Below are positions 8,829-17,184 of a stretch of 64,000 bases of DNA, piece after piece (position 1 is the first letter of the stretch; each line of letters begins with the position of its first letter). Under the pieces are notes generated by a model. It searched no databases and was not told the DNA's origin. It saw only the letters and a program-made list of their open reading frames with translations. The DNA is from Vibrio celticus (GTDB lineage Bacteria > Pseudomonadota > Gammaproteobacteria > Enterobacterales > Vibrionaceae): the NCBI RefSeq assembly GCF_024347335.1, contig NZ_AP025463.1, positions 744,001 through 808,000 of the forward strand, read 5' to 3'. The translations under genes were made by a program, and so were the position numbers.

Positions 8829-9638
8829 TTACCAACCTTTAACTACGCCACCTTGGAAGATGTCAGAAGCTGCGTTGTACACTTCTTCAGTTTGGTAAGC
8901 TTTAACGAAGTTTTGTACGTTTTCAGCGTTTAGGTTGTCTTCACGAGAAACGATTAGGTTTACGTAAGGAGAATCTTTGTCTTCAACGAATACGCCATCT
9001 CTTTGTGGAGTCAGGTTGATAGAACTCGCGTAAGTTGTGTTGATGATAGATAGCGCTACATCATCAAGAGAACGTGGCAGTTGAGCTGCATCTAGTTCAA
9101 CAATCGTTAGGTTCTTAGGGTTACCCACGATGTCGCGAACGGTAGCTAGAAGACCAGCGCCTTCACGAAGTTCAAGAAGACCTTGTTGCTCAAGAAGAAG
9201 TAGAGAGCGACCTAGGTTTGTAGGGTCGTTTGGTACAGCAATACGAGCACCGTCTTGGATTTCGTCTACTGATTTCACTTCTTTAGAGTAACCCGCAATT
9301 GGGTAAACAAACGTGTTACCAGCGATAGTTAGCTTGTAGCCACGGTCAGCCACTTGCTGATCTAGGTACGGTGCGTGTTGGAATGCGTTGATGTCGATAG
9401 AACCATCATCTAGAGCTGCGTTTGGTGTTACGTAATCTGTGAATGTTACTAGCTCAACATCTAGGCCGTATTTCTCTTTCGCTACTTTAGCTGCCACTTC
9501 AGCAACTTGCGCTTCTGCACCTGCCATTACGCCAACTTTTACTTTAGAAGTATCCACTTCTTTATCACCACAACCTGCTAGAACTAGCGCTGAAGCTGCT
9601 GCTGCGATAGTTAGTAAACCTTTAAGGCTAAATTTCAT
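8829..9638 (-). CDS. metQ: MetQ, methionine ABC transporter substrate-binding lipoprotein
   Basis: A 269-residue lipoprotein (signal peptide with lipobox LVLAGC, Cys23) of the NlpA/MetQ family. It captures methionine in the periplasm for the MetNI transporter. Motifs KVGVMAGAEAQVAEVAAKVA, FQHAPYLDQQVADRGYKL and AVPNDPTNLGRSLLLLEQQGL are typical. It is the last gene of metN-metI-metQ and is preceded by a strong AAGGAGATTATT ribosome binding site. Expression is expected to be repressed by MetJ through the boxes upstream of metN. Confidence 0.95.
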   Translation of the reverse strand: MKFSLKGLLTIAAAASALVLAGCGDKEVDTSKVKVGVMAGAEAQVAEVAAKVAKEKYGLDVELVTFTDYVTPNAALDDGSIDINAFQHAPYLDQQVADRGYKLTIAGNTFVYPIAGYSKEVKSVDEIQDGARIAVPNDPTNLGRSLLLLEQQGLLELREGAGLLATVRDIVGNPKNLTIVELDAAQLPRSLDDVALSIINTTYASSINLTPQRDGVFVEDKDSPYVNLIVSREDNLNAENVQNFVKAYQTEEVYNAASDIFQGGVVKGW

Positions 9639-9704
9639 AATAATCTCCTTTTAATAAATCTATTTAATTGGGTTCAGACGACTCTAATCTTTATGCGTGA
9701 GTCT

Positions 9705-10394
9705 TTATCTGTGGTCAACGCGGCGAACTAATGAATCACCGATTGATTGAATAATTTGTACCAGCACAATCAACATCACTACCGTCACAGCCATGATAGT
9801 CACATCATAACGGTGGAATCCGTAACGAATCGCGACATCACCTAAGCCGCCGCCACCAACAGTTCCTGCCATTGCTGAGTAGCTCACCAGAGTCACTAGC
9901 GTAATCGTTACTGAGTTGATGATAGTCGGTAGTGCTTCTGGAAGCAGAACCTTATTGATGATTTGTGTTGGTGTTGCGCCCATTGATTGAGCCGCTTCCA
10001 CTAGACCTGTTGGTACTTCAAGTAGCGCACTTTCAATTAGTCGAGCCACGAATGGGATAGCGCCAATCGTCAGTGGAACAATCGCTGCTGTTGTACCAAT
10101 GAAGGTACCAATCAGCATCTTAGTCAGTGGGATAATAGCAACCATCAGTACTAAGAAAGGCACTGAACGGCCCACGTTCACAACCGCACCGAGAATTTTG
10201 TTTAGCTTGGTGTTCTCTAACAGACCACCTTTTTTCGTCGTATGTAGAATCACGCCTAATGGGATACCGACAGCGAAGCCAACAATGCCCGCTACAGCAA
10301 CCATGTAAAGGGTTTCGCCTGTTGCGCCTAATAGAAGGTTACCGTTAAGGCTGACCCAGTCAGCAACCTCGTTGAAACTAAAGGACATAGCCAA
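9705..10394 (-). CDS. metI: MetI, methionine ABC transporter permease
   Basis: A 229-residue integral membrane protein with about five or six hydrophobic helices. It has the permease-family EAA loop (LVEAAQSMGATPTQIINKVLLPEALPTI region), which docks on the MetN ATPase. It forms the channel for D- and L-methionine. Its start overlaps the end of metN by 17 bases (10378-10394), which indicates translational coupling. Length and order agree with E. coli MetI. Confidence 0.95.
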   Translation of the reverse strand: MAMSFSFNEVADWVSLNGNLLLGATGETLYMVAVAGIVGFAVGIPLGVILHTTKKGGLLENTKLNKILGAVVNVGRSVPFLVLMVAIIPLTKMLIGTFIGTTAAIVPLTIGAIPFVARLIESALLEVPTGLVEAAQSMGATPTQIINKVLLPEALPTIINSVTITLVTLVSYSAMAGTVGGGGLGDVAIRYGFHRYDVTIMAVTVVMLIVLVQIIQSIGDSLVRRVDHR

Positions 10395-11412
10395 GTACCT
10401 CTACTTTTACATTGTTGTCGCGTAGGAATTGAATAGCAGCATTATCATCGGCTTCATTACCGAACAGTTCAGCAACCATCATGCCGAACTTCACGCCGCC
10501 GGCGTAATCAAGGTCAGAGCTTAGGATGCTGACATCGATATTGAATTTACGTGCGATTTGCGTCATCAGCGGAGCATCAACCGTTGCACCAGTAAACTCA
10601 AGACGCACCAGCGGGTAGCTGCTGTTTACGCGAGTCTCTTGCAAGCGTGCTTGGTAATCTTCAGGAATCGTCAGATCCAACGTTGAGCGAATAAATTGAT
10701 GTGCTAGCTCTGTCTTAGGGTGAGCAAAGATGTCACCGACTGTGCCTTTCTCTACCAATTCACCGCCGCCAATGATCGCGACTTCATGACAAATGCTTTT
10801 CACTACATCCATCTCGTGCGTAATAAGCAGGATAGTGATGTTCAGCTTGCGGTTGATTTCACGCAGCAGCTCAAGAATTGATTGAGTTGTTGCTGGATCC
10901 AATGCGCTGGTTGCTTCATCACATAGCAGTACTTTCGGGTCAGAGGCCAGTGCGCGAGCAATCGCCACACGCTGCTTTTGACCGCCACTTAGGTTTGCAG
11001 GGTAAGTATCACGCTTGTCTGCAAGGCCAACCAGTTCAAGTAACTCGCTGACTTTCGCTTCAATAATCGCTTTATCTTTACCAGCAAGTTCTAGAGGCAG
11101 TGCTACATTGTTAAATACAGTACGAGAAGACAGCAGGTTGAAGTGCTGGAATATCATGCCGATGTTACGGCGCGCTTCGCTAAGTTCTGATTTACTGAGT
11201 TTTGTTAGGTCGATACCGTCAACAATCACTTCACCAGAGGTCGGAGCTTCCAACATATTTACACAACGGATTAGGGTACTTTTGCCTGCACCAGAAGAGC
11301 CGATGACTCCAAAGATTTGACCTTGAGGAATGTGGAGGTTGATATCAATTAAGGCATTGATTTCTTTATTGCCTTGATAAAAAACCTTGTTGACTTGATT
11401 AACTTTAATCAT
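10378..11412 (-). CDS. metN: MetN, methionine ABC transporter ATPase
   Basis: A 344-residue ABC ATPase. Visible are Walker A GSSGAGKST (about 38-46), the signature LSGGQKQRVAIARAL, Walker B VLLCDEATSALD, and a C-terminal ACT-like (C2) domain from about residue 265. In MetN that domain binds methionine and inhibits transport when the cell is replete. It is the first gene of the operon and is divergent from gmhB. MetJ boxes lie about 90-120 bases upstream of the ATG. Confidence 0.95.
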   Translation of the reverse strand: MIKVNQVNKVFYQGNKEINALIDINLHIPQGQIFGVIGSSGAGKSTLIRCVNMLEAPTSGEVIVDGIDLTKLSKSELSEARRNIGMIFQHFNLLSSRTVFNNVALPLELAGKDKAIIEAKVSELLELVGLADKRDTYPANLSGGQKQRVAIARALASDPKVLLCDEATSALDPATTQSILELLREINRKLNITILLITHEMDVVKSICHEVAIIGGGELVEKGTVGDIFAHPKTELAHQFIRSTLDLTIPEDYQARLQETRVNSSYPLVRLEFTGATVDAPLMTQIARKFNIDVSILSSDLDYAGGVKFGMMVAELFGNEADDNAAIQFLRDNNVKVEVLGYVL

Positions 11413-11502
11413 AGAGAAACCCGTGCAGGTAGAACAGAATAATATGTCGATAGCTCGCTCGATTTACAGACGATGCTATGGTGTTCTATGATCTAAGTCA
11501 AT

Positions 11503-11534
11503 AGATATTTTTACGTCTAGACGGCTAAACGTCG
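11503..11534. promoter_or_regulatory. MetJ operator (four tandem met boxes)
   Basis: Four contiguous octamers resemble the AGACGTCT consensus: AGATATTT (11503-11510), TTACGTCT (11511-11518), AGACGGCT (11519-11526) and AAACGTCG (11527-11534). Tandem, abutting octamers are how MetJ-AdoMet binds cooperatively. The array lies in the metN-gmhB divergent gap on the metN side. Confidence 0.75.
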
Positions 11535-11619
11535 ATTGTATGGTTAAGCTAGAAACAAATCGTTAACGAACGCAAAACTAAATAGATAGTGATGAAGCAA
11601 ATAAAGCGTGTAATAATTA

Positions 11620-12204
11620 ATGATTAATAGAGAGTTGATAGAGAACAAAATTTTGTCTAAACCTGCTGTTTTTTTAGATCGTGATGGTGTGATTAACGTT
11701 GATCACGGCTACGTACATGATGAGCATGACTTTGAATACATCGATGGTGTGTTTGAAGCGGCGAAAGCGTTTAAAGATATGGGTTATTTATTGGTGCTAG
11801 TGACCAACCAATCTGGTATTGCTCGCGGCATGTTTAGTGAAGACCGTTTTCTTTCTCTGACACAGTGGATGGATTGGAACTTTGTTGATAACGGCGTTGA
11901 GCTTGATGGCATCTATTACTGCCCGCACCACGCGGAACACGGTATTGGCGACTACAAGCAAGATTGTGAATGTCGTAAGCCAAAGCCAGGCATGTTCATT
12001 TCTGCTCGTGACTTTCTGAAGATTGATATGGCTAACTCGGTCATGATCGGCGATAAAGCGGAAGACATGATGGCTGCAGAAGCGGCAGGTGTTGGTACTA
12101 AAGTGTTGGTAAGAACCGGCAAACCAATCACTGAAAAAGGTGAAGCACTTGCAAGTGTTGTGCTTGACAGTATTAAAGATGTACCAGCATTCTTAAAAGG
12201 TTAA
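11620..12204 (+). CDS. gmhB: GmhB, D-glycero-beta-D-manno-heptose 1,7-bisphosphate 7-phosphatase
   Basis: A HAD-superfamily phosphatase that removes the 7-phosphate in ADP-heptose synthesis for the lipopolysaccharide inner core. Seen: HAD motif I FLDRDGVINVDHGYVH, motif II VTNQSGIARG, and the zinc-loop cysteines and histidines of YYCPHHAEHG...CECRKPKPGM. The late motif is MIGDKAEDM. The ATG at 11620 has no clear ribosome binding site and adds 11 residues over the E. coli protein. A TTG at 11653 (LSKPAVFLD) would give the usual N-terminus, so the start is uncertain. Confidence 0.92.
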   Translation: MINRELIENKILSKPAVFLDRDGVINVDHGYVHDEHDFEYIDGVFEAAKAFKDMGYLLVLVTNQSGIARGMFSEDRFLSLTQWMDWNFVDNGVELDGIYYCPHHAEHGIGDYKQDCECRKPKPGMFISARDFLKIDMANSVMIGDKAEDMMAAEAAGVGTKVLVRTGKPITEKGEALASVVLDSIKDVPAFLKG

Positions 12205-12267
12205 GGCACTAAGTCTCTTTCACTTAGATATAAGTGTTGTTCACTATATAAAGATGAGGAACGCAGT

Positions 12268-12603
12268 ATGAAAGCATTGTTGATAGCATCTCTATGTACG
12301 GTAGCGTTATTCGGGTGTTCTAAATCCGCAGCGCCTGATGGTGCAGTATCGGACGATCAATTCGTGACTTATCAATGTGAGTCTGACGCTTCATTTAAGG
12401 TCGCTTACCTTGGTAATGAGAAAGCGGTATTACGTTTGCCAGAGAATGAATATCGCCTCACTCAAATAGCGGCAGGTTCAGGAACGAAGTATATCTTAGA
12501 TGATGGTACCTCTGAGCTGATCAATAGCGTCACTTTACGCACTAAAGGTGACAACGCACGTCTAGAACTTGGTCGTGTCGTCTATAAAAATTGTCGAAAG
12601 TAA
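12268..12603 (+). CDS. MliC-type lysozyme inhibitor lipoprotein
   Basis: A 111-residue lipoprotein: signal peptide MKALLIASLCTVALFG with Cys17 as the lipidated residue. The mature part has the MliC/PliC layout of YxCxxxxxFxVxY, then AVLRLP, then the conserved AAGSGTKYILDDGT loop. In that family this loop carries the Ser that inserts into the C-type lysozyme active site. It would protect peptidoglycan from host lysozyme in the periplasm. A GAGGAACGCAGT ribosome binding site precedes the ATG, and a strong terminator follows. It may be co-transcribed with gmhB (63-base gap). Confidence 0.75.
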   Translation: MKALLIASLCTVALFGCSKSAAPDGAVSDDQFVTYQCESDASFKVAYLGNEKAVLRLPENEYRLTQIAAGSGTKYILDDGTSELINSVTLRTKGDNARLELGRVVYKNCRK

Positions 12604-12636
12604 GTCATAGTTAACTTCTAAGATTTACAAACAGTT

Positions 12637-12666
12637 AAGTGAGGGAATCTGCCCTCACTTTTTATT
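12637..12666 (+). terminator. Terminator after mliC-like gene
   Basis: AAGTGAGGG (12637-12645) pairs with CCCTCACTT (12652-12660), followed by TTTATT. A GTG inside the stem could be read as an upstream start for treR, but its place inside a terminator argues against that. Confidence 0.85.
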
Positions 12667-12692
12667 CTCTTCCCTTTAACGTTAGACTTTTT

Positions 12693-13637
12693 ATGAGCAA
12701 AAAACTCACTATTCTTGATATTGCAAAACTGTCCGGTGTTGGTAAGTCAACCGTATCACGCGTTCTGACCAATGATCCAAAAGTGAAACCTGAAACCCGT
12801 GAAAGGGTGGAAAGAGTAATTCAAGAATCTGGGTATACGCCTTCAAAGTCAGCGCAATCGATGCGCGGTGGCAGCCAAAAAGTCATCGGCGTGATTATCT
12901 CTCGTTTGGATTCTCCTTCTGAAAACAAAGCCGTTAGCACCATGCTGGCCGAGTTGTATCGAGCGGATTATGATGTCGTGATCATGGAAAGCCAACTCGA
13001 CAGAGAAAAAGCCAACGAGCATCTTCAGGTTCTTAAACGTCGTAACGTTGATGGCATTATTGTGTTTGGTTTTACGGATTGTGATATTCCTGCGATCGAA
13101 GCGTGGGAGCACAAAGCCGTGGTGATTGCTCTGGATACCGAGAATGTGACGTCGATTAACTATGATAACCAGCAGGTGATCAATAGTGCGTTGGCGCATT
13201 TATCGGATCAGGGGATCTCTGACGTTGGCTTTATCGGGGTTGACCCTAGTGATAAATCAACTGGTGAATTGCGTCTCAAGGCTTATCTTGATTGGTGTGA
13301 AAGCACCGGAGTGATTGCAAACTATCGTACTGGGCAGCTTCATCACGAAAGTGCTTATCAGCTGGTGGATGAGGTGTTGACTCCCGCGACTCAAGCGATC
13401 GTTTGTGCCAGTGATACCCTTGCCCTTGGCGTCATAAAACGTCTGCAAGAGTTACAGCGTGAAGATGTGGTCGTCACGGGCGTTGGTGGCAATGATCTTC
13501 TTTCCTTCTTGTTCCCGCGAGTATTTAGTATTGATCCTGGTTACCAATCTGCAGGTAAGCTGGCTGCTAATCTATTGATCTCTCAGCTTTTAGGCAATTC
13601 AGAGATCTCTCATCACACACAATCTCCTATTCTATAA
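12693..13637 (+). CDS. treR: TreR, LacI-family trehalose operon repressor
   Basis: A 314-residue LacI-family repressor, the same size as E. coli TreR (315). The N-terminal helix-turn-helix is LTILDIAKLSGVGKSTVSRV, followed by the hinge and a periplasmic-binding-protein-like effector domain (VIGVIISRLDSPSENKAVS onward). In E. coli the inducer is trehalose 6-phosphate. I chose the ATG at 12693 (MSKKLTIL) because 18 further codons upstream run back into a terminator. It is separated from treB by a control region with two matching operators, and it is probably also the regulator of the porin at 7532. Confidence 0.9.
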   Translation: MSKKLTILDIAKLSGVGKSTVSRVLTNDPKVKPETRERVERVIQESGYTPSKSAQSMRGGSQKVIGVIISRLDSPSENKAVSTMLAELYRADYDVVIMESQLDREKANEHLQVLKRRNVDGIIVFGFTDCDIPAIEAWEHKAVVIALDTENVTSINYDNQQVINSALAHLSDQGISDVGFIGVDPSDKSTGELRLKAYLDWCESTGVIANYRTGQLHHESAYQLVDEVLTPATQAIVCASDTLALGVIKRLQELQREDVVVTGVGGNDLLSFLFPRVFSIDPGYQSAGKLAANLLISQLLGNSEISHHTQSPIL

Positions 13638-13682
13638 TCCACTCAATTAAGCGAAATTGAACCGCTTAGATTAAAATTAGAG

Positions 13683-13698
13683 TGTGATCTCTTTCAAC
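13683..13698 (+). promoter_or_regulatory. Possible CRP site upstream of treB
   Basis: TGTGA-TCTCTT-TCAAC has a perfect left CRP half-site and 3/5 in the right. The centre is about 63 bases upstream of the start predicted from the TATAAT at 13742. The porin promoter shows the same geometry. Confidence 0.35.
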
Positions 13699-13701
13699 TA
13701 A

Positions 13702-13715
13702 TGGGACTGTTCCCA
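13702..13715. promoter_or_regulatory. TreR-type operator, upstream copy
   Basis: TGGGACTGTTCCCA differs from the other treB operator at one position. It lies upstream of the -10 element. Its centre is 55 bp from that of the second operator, so the pair flanks the promoter. Confidence 0.8.
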
Positions 13716-13741
13716 TTTTAATTTATCATTCATGCGGGCAT

Positions 13742-13747
13742 TATAAT
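13742..13747 (+). promoter_or_regulatory. -10 element of treB promoter
   Basis: A perfect TATAAT lies between the two operators. No good -35 hexamer is found 16-18 bases upstream, which fits a promoter that depends on an activator such as CRP. Confidence 0.55.
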
Positions 13748-13756
13748 AACCGTGAT

Positions 13757-13770
13757 TGGGAATGTTCCCA
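13757..13770. promoter_or_regulatory. TreR-type operator, downstream copy
   Basis: TGGGAATGTTCCCA is identical to the second porin operator (7475-7488). It covers the expected transcription start of treB-treC. Confidence 0.85.
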
Positions 13771-13841
13771 TAAATCTAAATCTGAGTGGTTATAGCTGCA
13801 TGGTTTAGATGAGTAATTGAATGAAACCAGGGTGGGGTAGT

Positions 13842-15266
13842 ATGAGTAAGATAGCGAAGCAAGACGTTGCGCGTCTTATCGAGTTAGTCGGTGGTAAAGA
13901 AAACATAGCGAGTGTCAGCCACTGTCTGACTCGACTGCGTTTTGTATTGAACGATACAGAGCAGGCCAACAAAGCTGAACTCGAAAAACTGAAGCTAGTA
14001 AAAGGCTGTTTTACTAACGCAGGCCAATTCCAAGTTGTGATTGGCACTGAAGTTGATGAAGTGTACGCACTTCTGATTGAACAGACAGGTAAAGAGGCAT
14101 CATCAAAAGATGAGGCGAAGCTGGCTGCTCGTCAAAATATGAACTTCCTTGAGCGTGGTATCTCCCATTTAGCCGAAATTTTCGTACCACTGCTGCCTGC
14201 CATCATTACTGGTGGTTTGATTCTTGGTTTCCGTAATGTGATTGGCGACATTCGCATGTTCGACGGCAAAACCCTCGTTGAAATCAGTCAATTCTGGGCA
14301 ACCGTTCACTCTTTCTTATGGTTGATCGGCGAAGCTATTTTCTTCTTCCTACCAGTTGGCGTGTGTTGGGCAACGGTTAAGAAACTCGGCGGAACCCCTA
14401 TTTTGGGTATCACGCTCGGTGTGACCTTGGTTTCACCACAGCTCATGAACGCATACATGATAGGTAAATCGGTACCTGAGGTATGGGATTTTGGACTGTT
14501 CGTGATTGAGAAGGTCGGTTACCAGGCTCAGGTGATCCCTGCGATGTTAGCGGGTGTGGCTTTGGCGTTCATTGAAACCAATCTTAAGCGCATCGTCCCA
14601 GCTTACTTGTACCTAGTGGTTGTGCCATTTGTATCGATTATTTTGTCTGTGATTCTAGCGCACGCTTTCATTGGCCCATTCGGTCGTATGTTAGGCGATG
14701 GTGTGGCATTCGCAGCTAAAGCGGCAATGACAGGTGACTTTGCGATTCTTGGTTCAGTGGTATTTGGCTTCCTTTACGCACCTTTGGTTATCACGGGTAT
14801 TCACCACACCACCAACGCCGTGGATCTGCAATTGATGCAAGACTTAGGCGGCACACCAATCTGGCCTTTGATTGCACTATCAAACATTGCACAAGCATCG
14901 GCAGTAGTCGGCATCATTATCTTGAGCAAGCGTGAAGGTGAACGAGACATCTCGGTTCCTGCGGCAATCTCAGCCTACTTAGGTGTAACAGAGCCTGCGA
15001 TGTACGGTATTAACCTTAAATACAAATTCCCAATGCTCAGCGCAATGATTGGTAGTGCTGTTGCAGCCGCAATCTGTGGTAGCGCGGGTGTGATGGCGAA
15101 TGGTATCGGTGTTGGCGGCTTGCCGGGCATCTTATCGATTCAACCTCAATATTGGTCGATTTACCTAGTCGCGATGCTGGTGGCGATAGTACTGCCTATC
15201 ACGTTAACCCTGTTCTTTTACAAGCGAGCCCAATCCAAGGGTGAGTTAGAAACCGCGAACGCGTAA
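13842..15266 (+). CDS. treB: TreB, PTS trehalose-specific EIIBC component
   Basis: This protein brings trehalose across the inner membrane and phosphorylates it to trehalose 6-phosphate with phosphate from HPr/EIIA. The EIIB domain (1-90) has the phospho-accepting Cys28 in SVSHCLTRLRFVL. The EIIC domain has about ten membrane helices and the substrate motif GITEP-like YLGVTEPAMYGI. No EIIA domain is fused, so a EIIA-Glc-type protein must supply phosphate, as in E. coli. I chose the ATG at 13842 (MSKIAKQD) because GGGTGGGG sits just ahead and the length (474) matches E. coli TreB. The ATG at 13821 would add seven residues. Confidence 0.94.
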   Translation: MSKIAKQDVARLIELVGGKENIASVSHCLTRLRFVLNDTEQANKAELEKLKLVKGCFTNAGQFQVVIGTEVDEVYALLIEQTGKEASSKDEAKLAARQNMNFLERGISHLAEIFVPLLPAIITGGLILGFRNVIGDIRMFDGKTLVEISQFWATVHSFLWLIGEAIFFFLPVGVCWATVKKLGGTPILGITLGVTLVSPQLMNAYMIGKSVPEVWDFGLFVIEKVGYQAQVIPAMLAGVALAFIETNLKRIVPAYLYLVVVPFVSIILSVILAHAFIGPFGRMLGDGVAFAAKAAMTGDFAILGSVVFGFLYAPLVITGIHHTTNAVDLQLMQDLGGTPIWPLIALSNIAQASAVVGIIILSKREGERDISVPAAISAYLGVTEPAMYGINLKYKFPMLSAMIGSAVAAAICGSAGVMANGIGVGGLPGILSIQPQYWSIYLVAMLVAIVLPITLTLFFYKRAQSKGELETANA

Positions 15267-15277
15267 TGCATTTAATA

Positions 15278-15310
15278 AGCGATGACTCCAATGTGAGTTA
15301 TCGCTTTTTC
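15278..15310 (+). terminator. Hairpin between treB and treC
   Basis: AGCGATGACTC (15278-15288) pairs with GAGTTATCGCT (15295-15305) with one G-U pair, followed by TTTTC. It has the form of an intrinsic terminator inside the operon, and may limit treC expression or stabilise treB mRNA. Confidence 0.7.
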
Positions 15311-15407
15311 TCTTAGTTATAGCTTTTTCTTTTAGTTATAACGGCTATTCGACCATGATTTGCATGGTGATTTTTATTTTATATTTTCTGGTAAGTGAGT
15401 GTTAGAG

Positions 15408-17093
15408 ATGGCGATGACTGAACATGATGAAAGCTGGTGGAAAACCGCGACCATCTATCAAATCTACCCAAAGAGCTTCTGCGACAGTGGCAGTAAGGGT
15501 ACTGGCGATATCAAAGGGATCATTTCGAAATTGGATTACCTCAAACATTTGAGTGTCGATGCGATTTGGCTAACCCCGGTTTACGCATCACCAATGATCG
15601 ATAATGGCTACGATATCTCAGACTACTACGCGATTAACCCTCAATTCGGCACCATGGAAGACTTCGACTTATTGCTGTCTGAAGCGCACCAACGTGGTAT
15701 CCGTATCGTGATGGATATCGTGGTAAACCATACCTCGACAGAGCATGCATGGTTTCAATCTGCTTTGGGAGACAAAAACAGCCCGTACCGCGATTACTAT
15801 ATCTGGAAAGATCCGGTAGATGGTCACGCACCAACCAACTGGCAGTCTAAGTTCGGTGGTAATGCATGGGAATTAGATGAGGCGACTGGGCAATACTTCC
15901 TACACCTGTTCGCTAAAGAACAGGCTGACCTCAACTGGGAGAACCCGGTTGTACGTGAAGAAGTGAAAGACGTTATCAGCTTTTGGGCAGAGAAGGGCGT
16001 TGACGGTTTCCGCTTGGATGTGATCAACCTGATTTCGAAGCAACAAGACTTCCCTAACGATGATATCGGTGATGGCCGTCGTTTCTATACCGATGGTCCA
16101 CGTGTGCACGAATACCTGAAAGAGATCAGCGAAGCCGTATTCCAGAAGTACGGCAGCGTGACCGTCGGCGAGATGTCTTCAACCACGTTGGAACACTGCC
16201 AGCAATACTCAAACGTTGATAACAGTGAGCTATCGATGGTGTTTAACTTCCACCACCTTAAGGTCGATTACACCAATGGTGAGAAGTGGACTAATGCGCC
16301 GTTCGATTTCTTACAGCTCAAATCGATCTTTAACCACTGGCAAACAGGATTGAATGGTAAAGGTTGGGGCGCACTATTCTGGTGTAACCACGACCAACCA
16401 AGAGTGGTGAGCCGCTTAGGTAACGATCAGCAATATCGCGTTGAATCAGCCAAGATGCTTGCTGCGTCTGTGCATATGATGCAAGGCACACCTTACATCT
16501 ATCAAGGTGAAGAGATTGGTATGACCAACCCGGGGTATACCGACATCAGCCAATATCGTGACGTTGAGAGTACCAATATGTACGACATTATGGTTAACCG
16601 TGATGGTGTAGCGCATCAAGATATGATGGCGATTTTAGCGCAGAAGTCTCGTGATAACTCTCGTACACCAATGCAATGGAACAGTGAGCCTTACGCAGGA
16701 TTCTCACAAGCTCAGCCATGGCTTGATGTAGCGAATAATTACTCTGAGATTAACACTGAGCAAGCACTTGAAGACAAAGACTCTGTTTTCTATTTCTATA
16801 AGAGTTTGATTGAGTTACGTAAACAAGTGCCAGTGATTACGGATGGCAGTTATCAAGATCTACTGCCTGAACACTCATCCATTTTTGCGTATGCACGTGA
16901 GAACGAAGGTCAAACTTTGCTGTGTATTAACAACTATTATGGCGAAGAGGCAGAATGCGTTTTGCCGGAACGTTTTGATATGACTAAGGCGAAGAGTTTG
17001 TTGTCTAACTATCAACAAGCGAACACTTCAGTTGCATTACATCATCAAGTGTTACGTCCTTACGAGACTCGTATTCTCTTGATTGAAGGTTAA
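15408..17093 (+). CDS. treC: TreC, trehalose-6-phosphate hydrolase
   Basis: A cytoplasmic GH13 enzyme that splits trehalose 6-phosphate into glucose and glucose 6-phosphate, feeding glycolysis. It has all four GH13 regions: DIVVNHTS, FRLDVIN with the nucleophile Asp (about residue 204), VGEMSS with the acid/base Glu (about 255), and NHDQPR. Length (561) and sequence fit TreC rather than oligo-1,6-glucosidase, and the link to treB and treR supports this. Possible starts are GTG 15399, ATG 15408 and ATG 15414. AAGTGAG eight bases before 15408 favours that one. Confidence 0.93.
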   Translation: MAMTEHDESWWKTATIYQIYPKSFCDSGSKGTGDIKGIISKLDYLKHLSVDAIWLTPVYASPMIDNGYDISDYYAINPQFGTMEDFDLLLSEAHQRGIRIVMDIVVNHTSTEHAWFQSALGDKNSPYRDYYIWKDPVDGHAPTNWQSKFGGNAWELDEATGQYFLHLFAKEQADLNWENPVVREEVKDVISFWAEKGVDGFRLDVINLISKQQDFPNDDIGDGRRFYTDGPRVHEYLKEISEAVFQKYGSVTVGEMSSTTLEHCQQYSNVDNSELSMVFNFHHLKVDYTNGEKWTNAPFDFLQLKSIFNHWQTGLNGKGWGALFWCNHDQPRVVSRLGNDQQYRVESAKMLAASVHMMQGTPYIYQGEEIGMTNPGYTDISQYRDVESTNMYDIMVNRDGVAHQDMMAILAQKSRDNSRTPMQWNSEPYAGFSQAQPWLDVANNYSEINTEQALEDKDSVFYFYKSLIELRKQVPVITDGSYQDLLPEHSSIFAYARENEGQTLLCINNYYGEEAECVLPERFDMTKAKSLLSNYQQANTSVALHHQVLRPYETRILLIEG

Positions 17094-17110
17094 CCTTGTT
17101 TCATTTCAAT

Positions 17111-17150
17111 AAGCCTAATTCTGATTCCCCTTAAAGGATTAGGCTTTTAC
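17111..17150 (+). terminator. First terminator after treC
   Basis: AAGCCTAAT (17111-17119) pairs with ATTAGGCTT (17138-17146), with four T at 17145-17148. Confidence 0.7.
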
Positions 17151-17184
17151 AAAGGCTTTGGAGTGCTCCCCAAAGCCTTTTTTA
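17151..17184. terminator. Second, bidirectional terminator between treC and the lipoprotein gene
   Basis: AAAGGCTTTGG (17151-17161) pairs with CCAAAGCCTTT (17170-17180). It is followed by T on the plus strand and also reads as a terminator for the minus-strand gene that ends at 17238. Confidence 0.82.

Noticed and set aside
12639..12692. GTG 18 codons upstream as the treR start
   Set aside because: It lies in the stem of the preceding terminator. The ATG at 12693 gives the E. coli TreR length and N-terminus.
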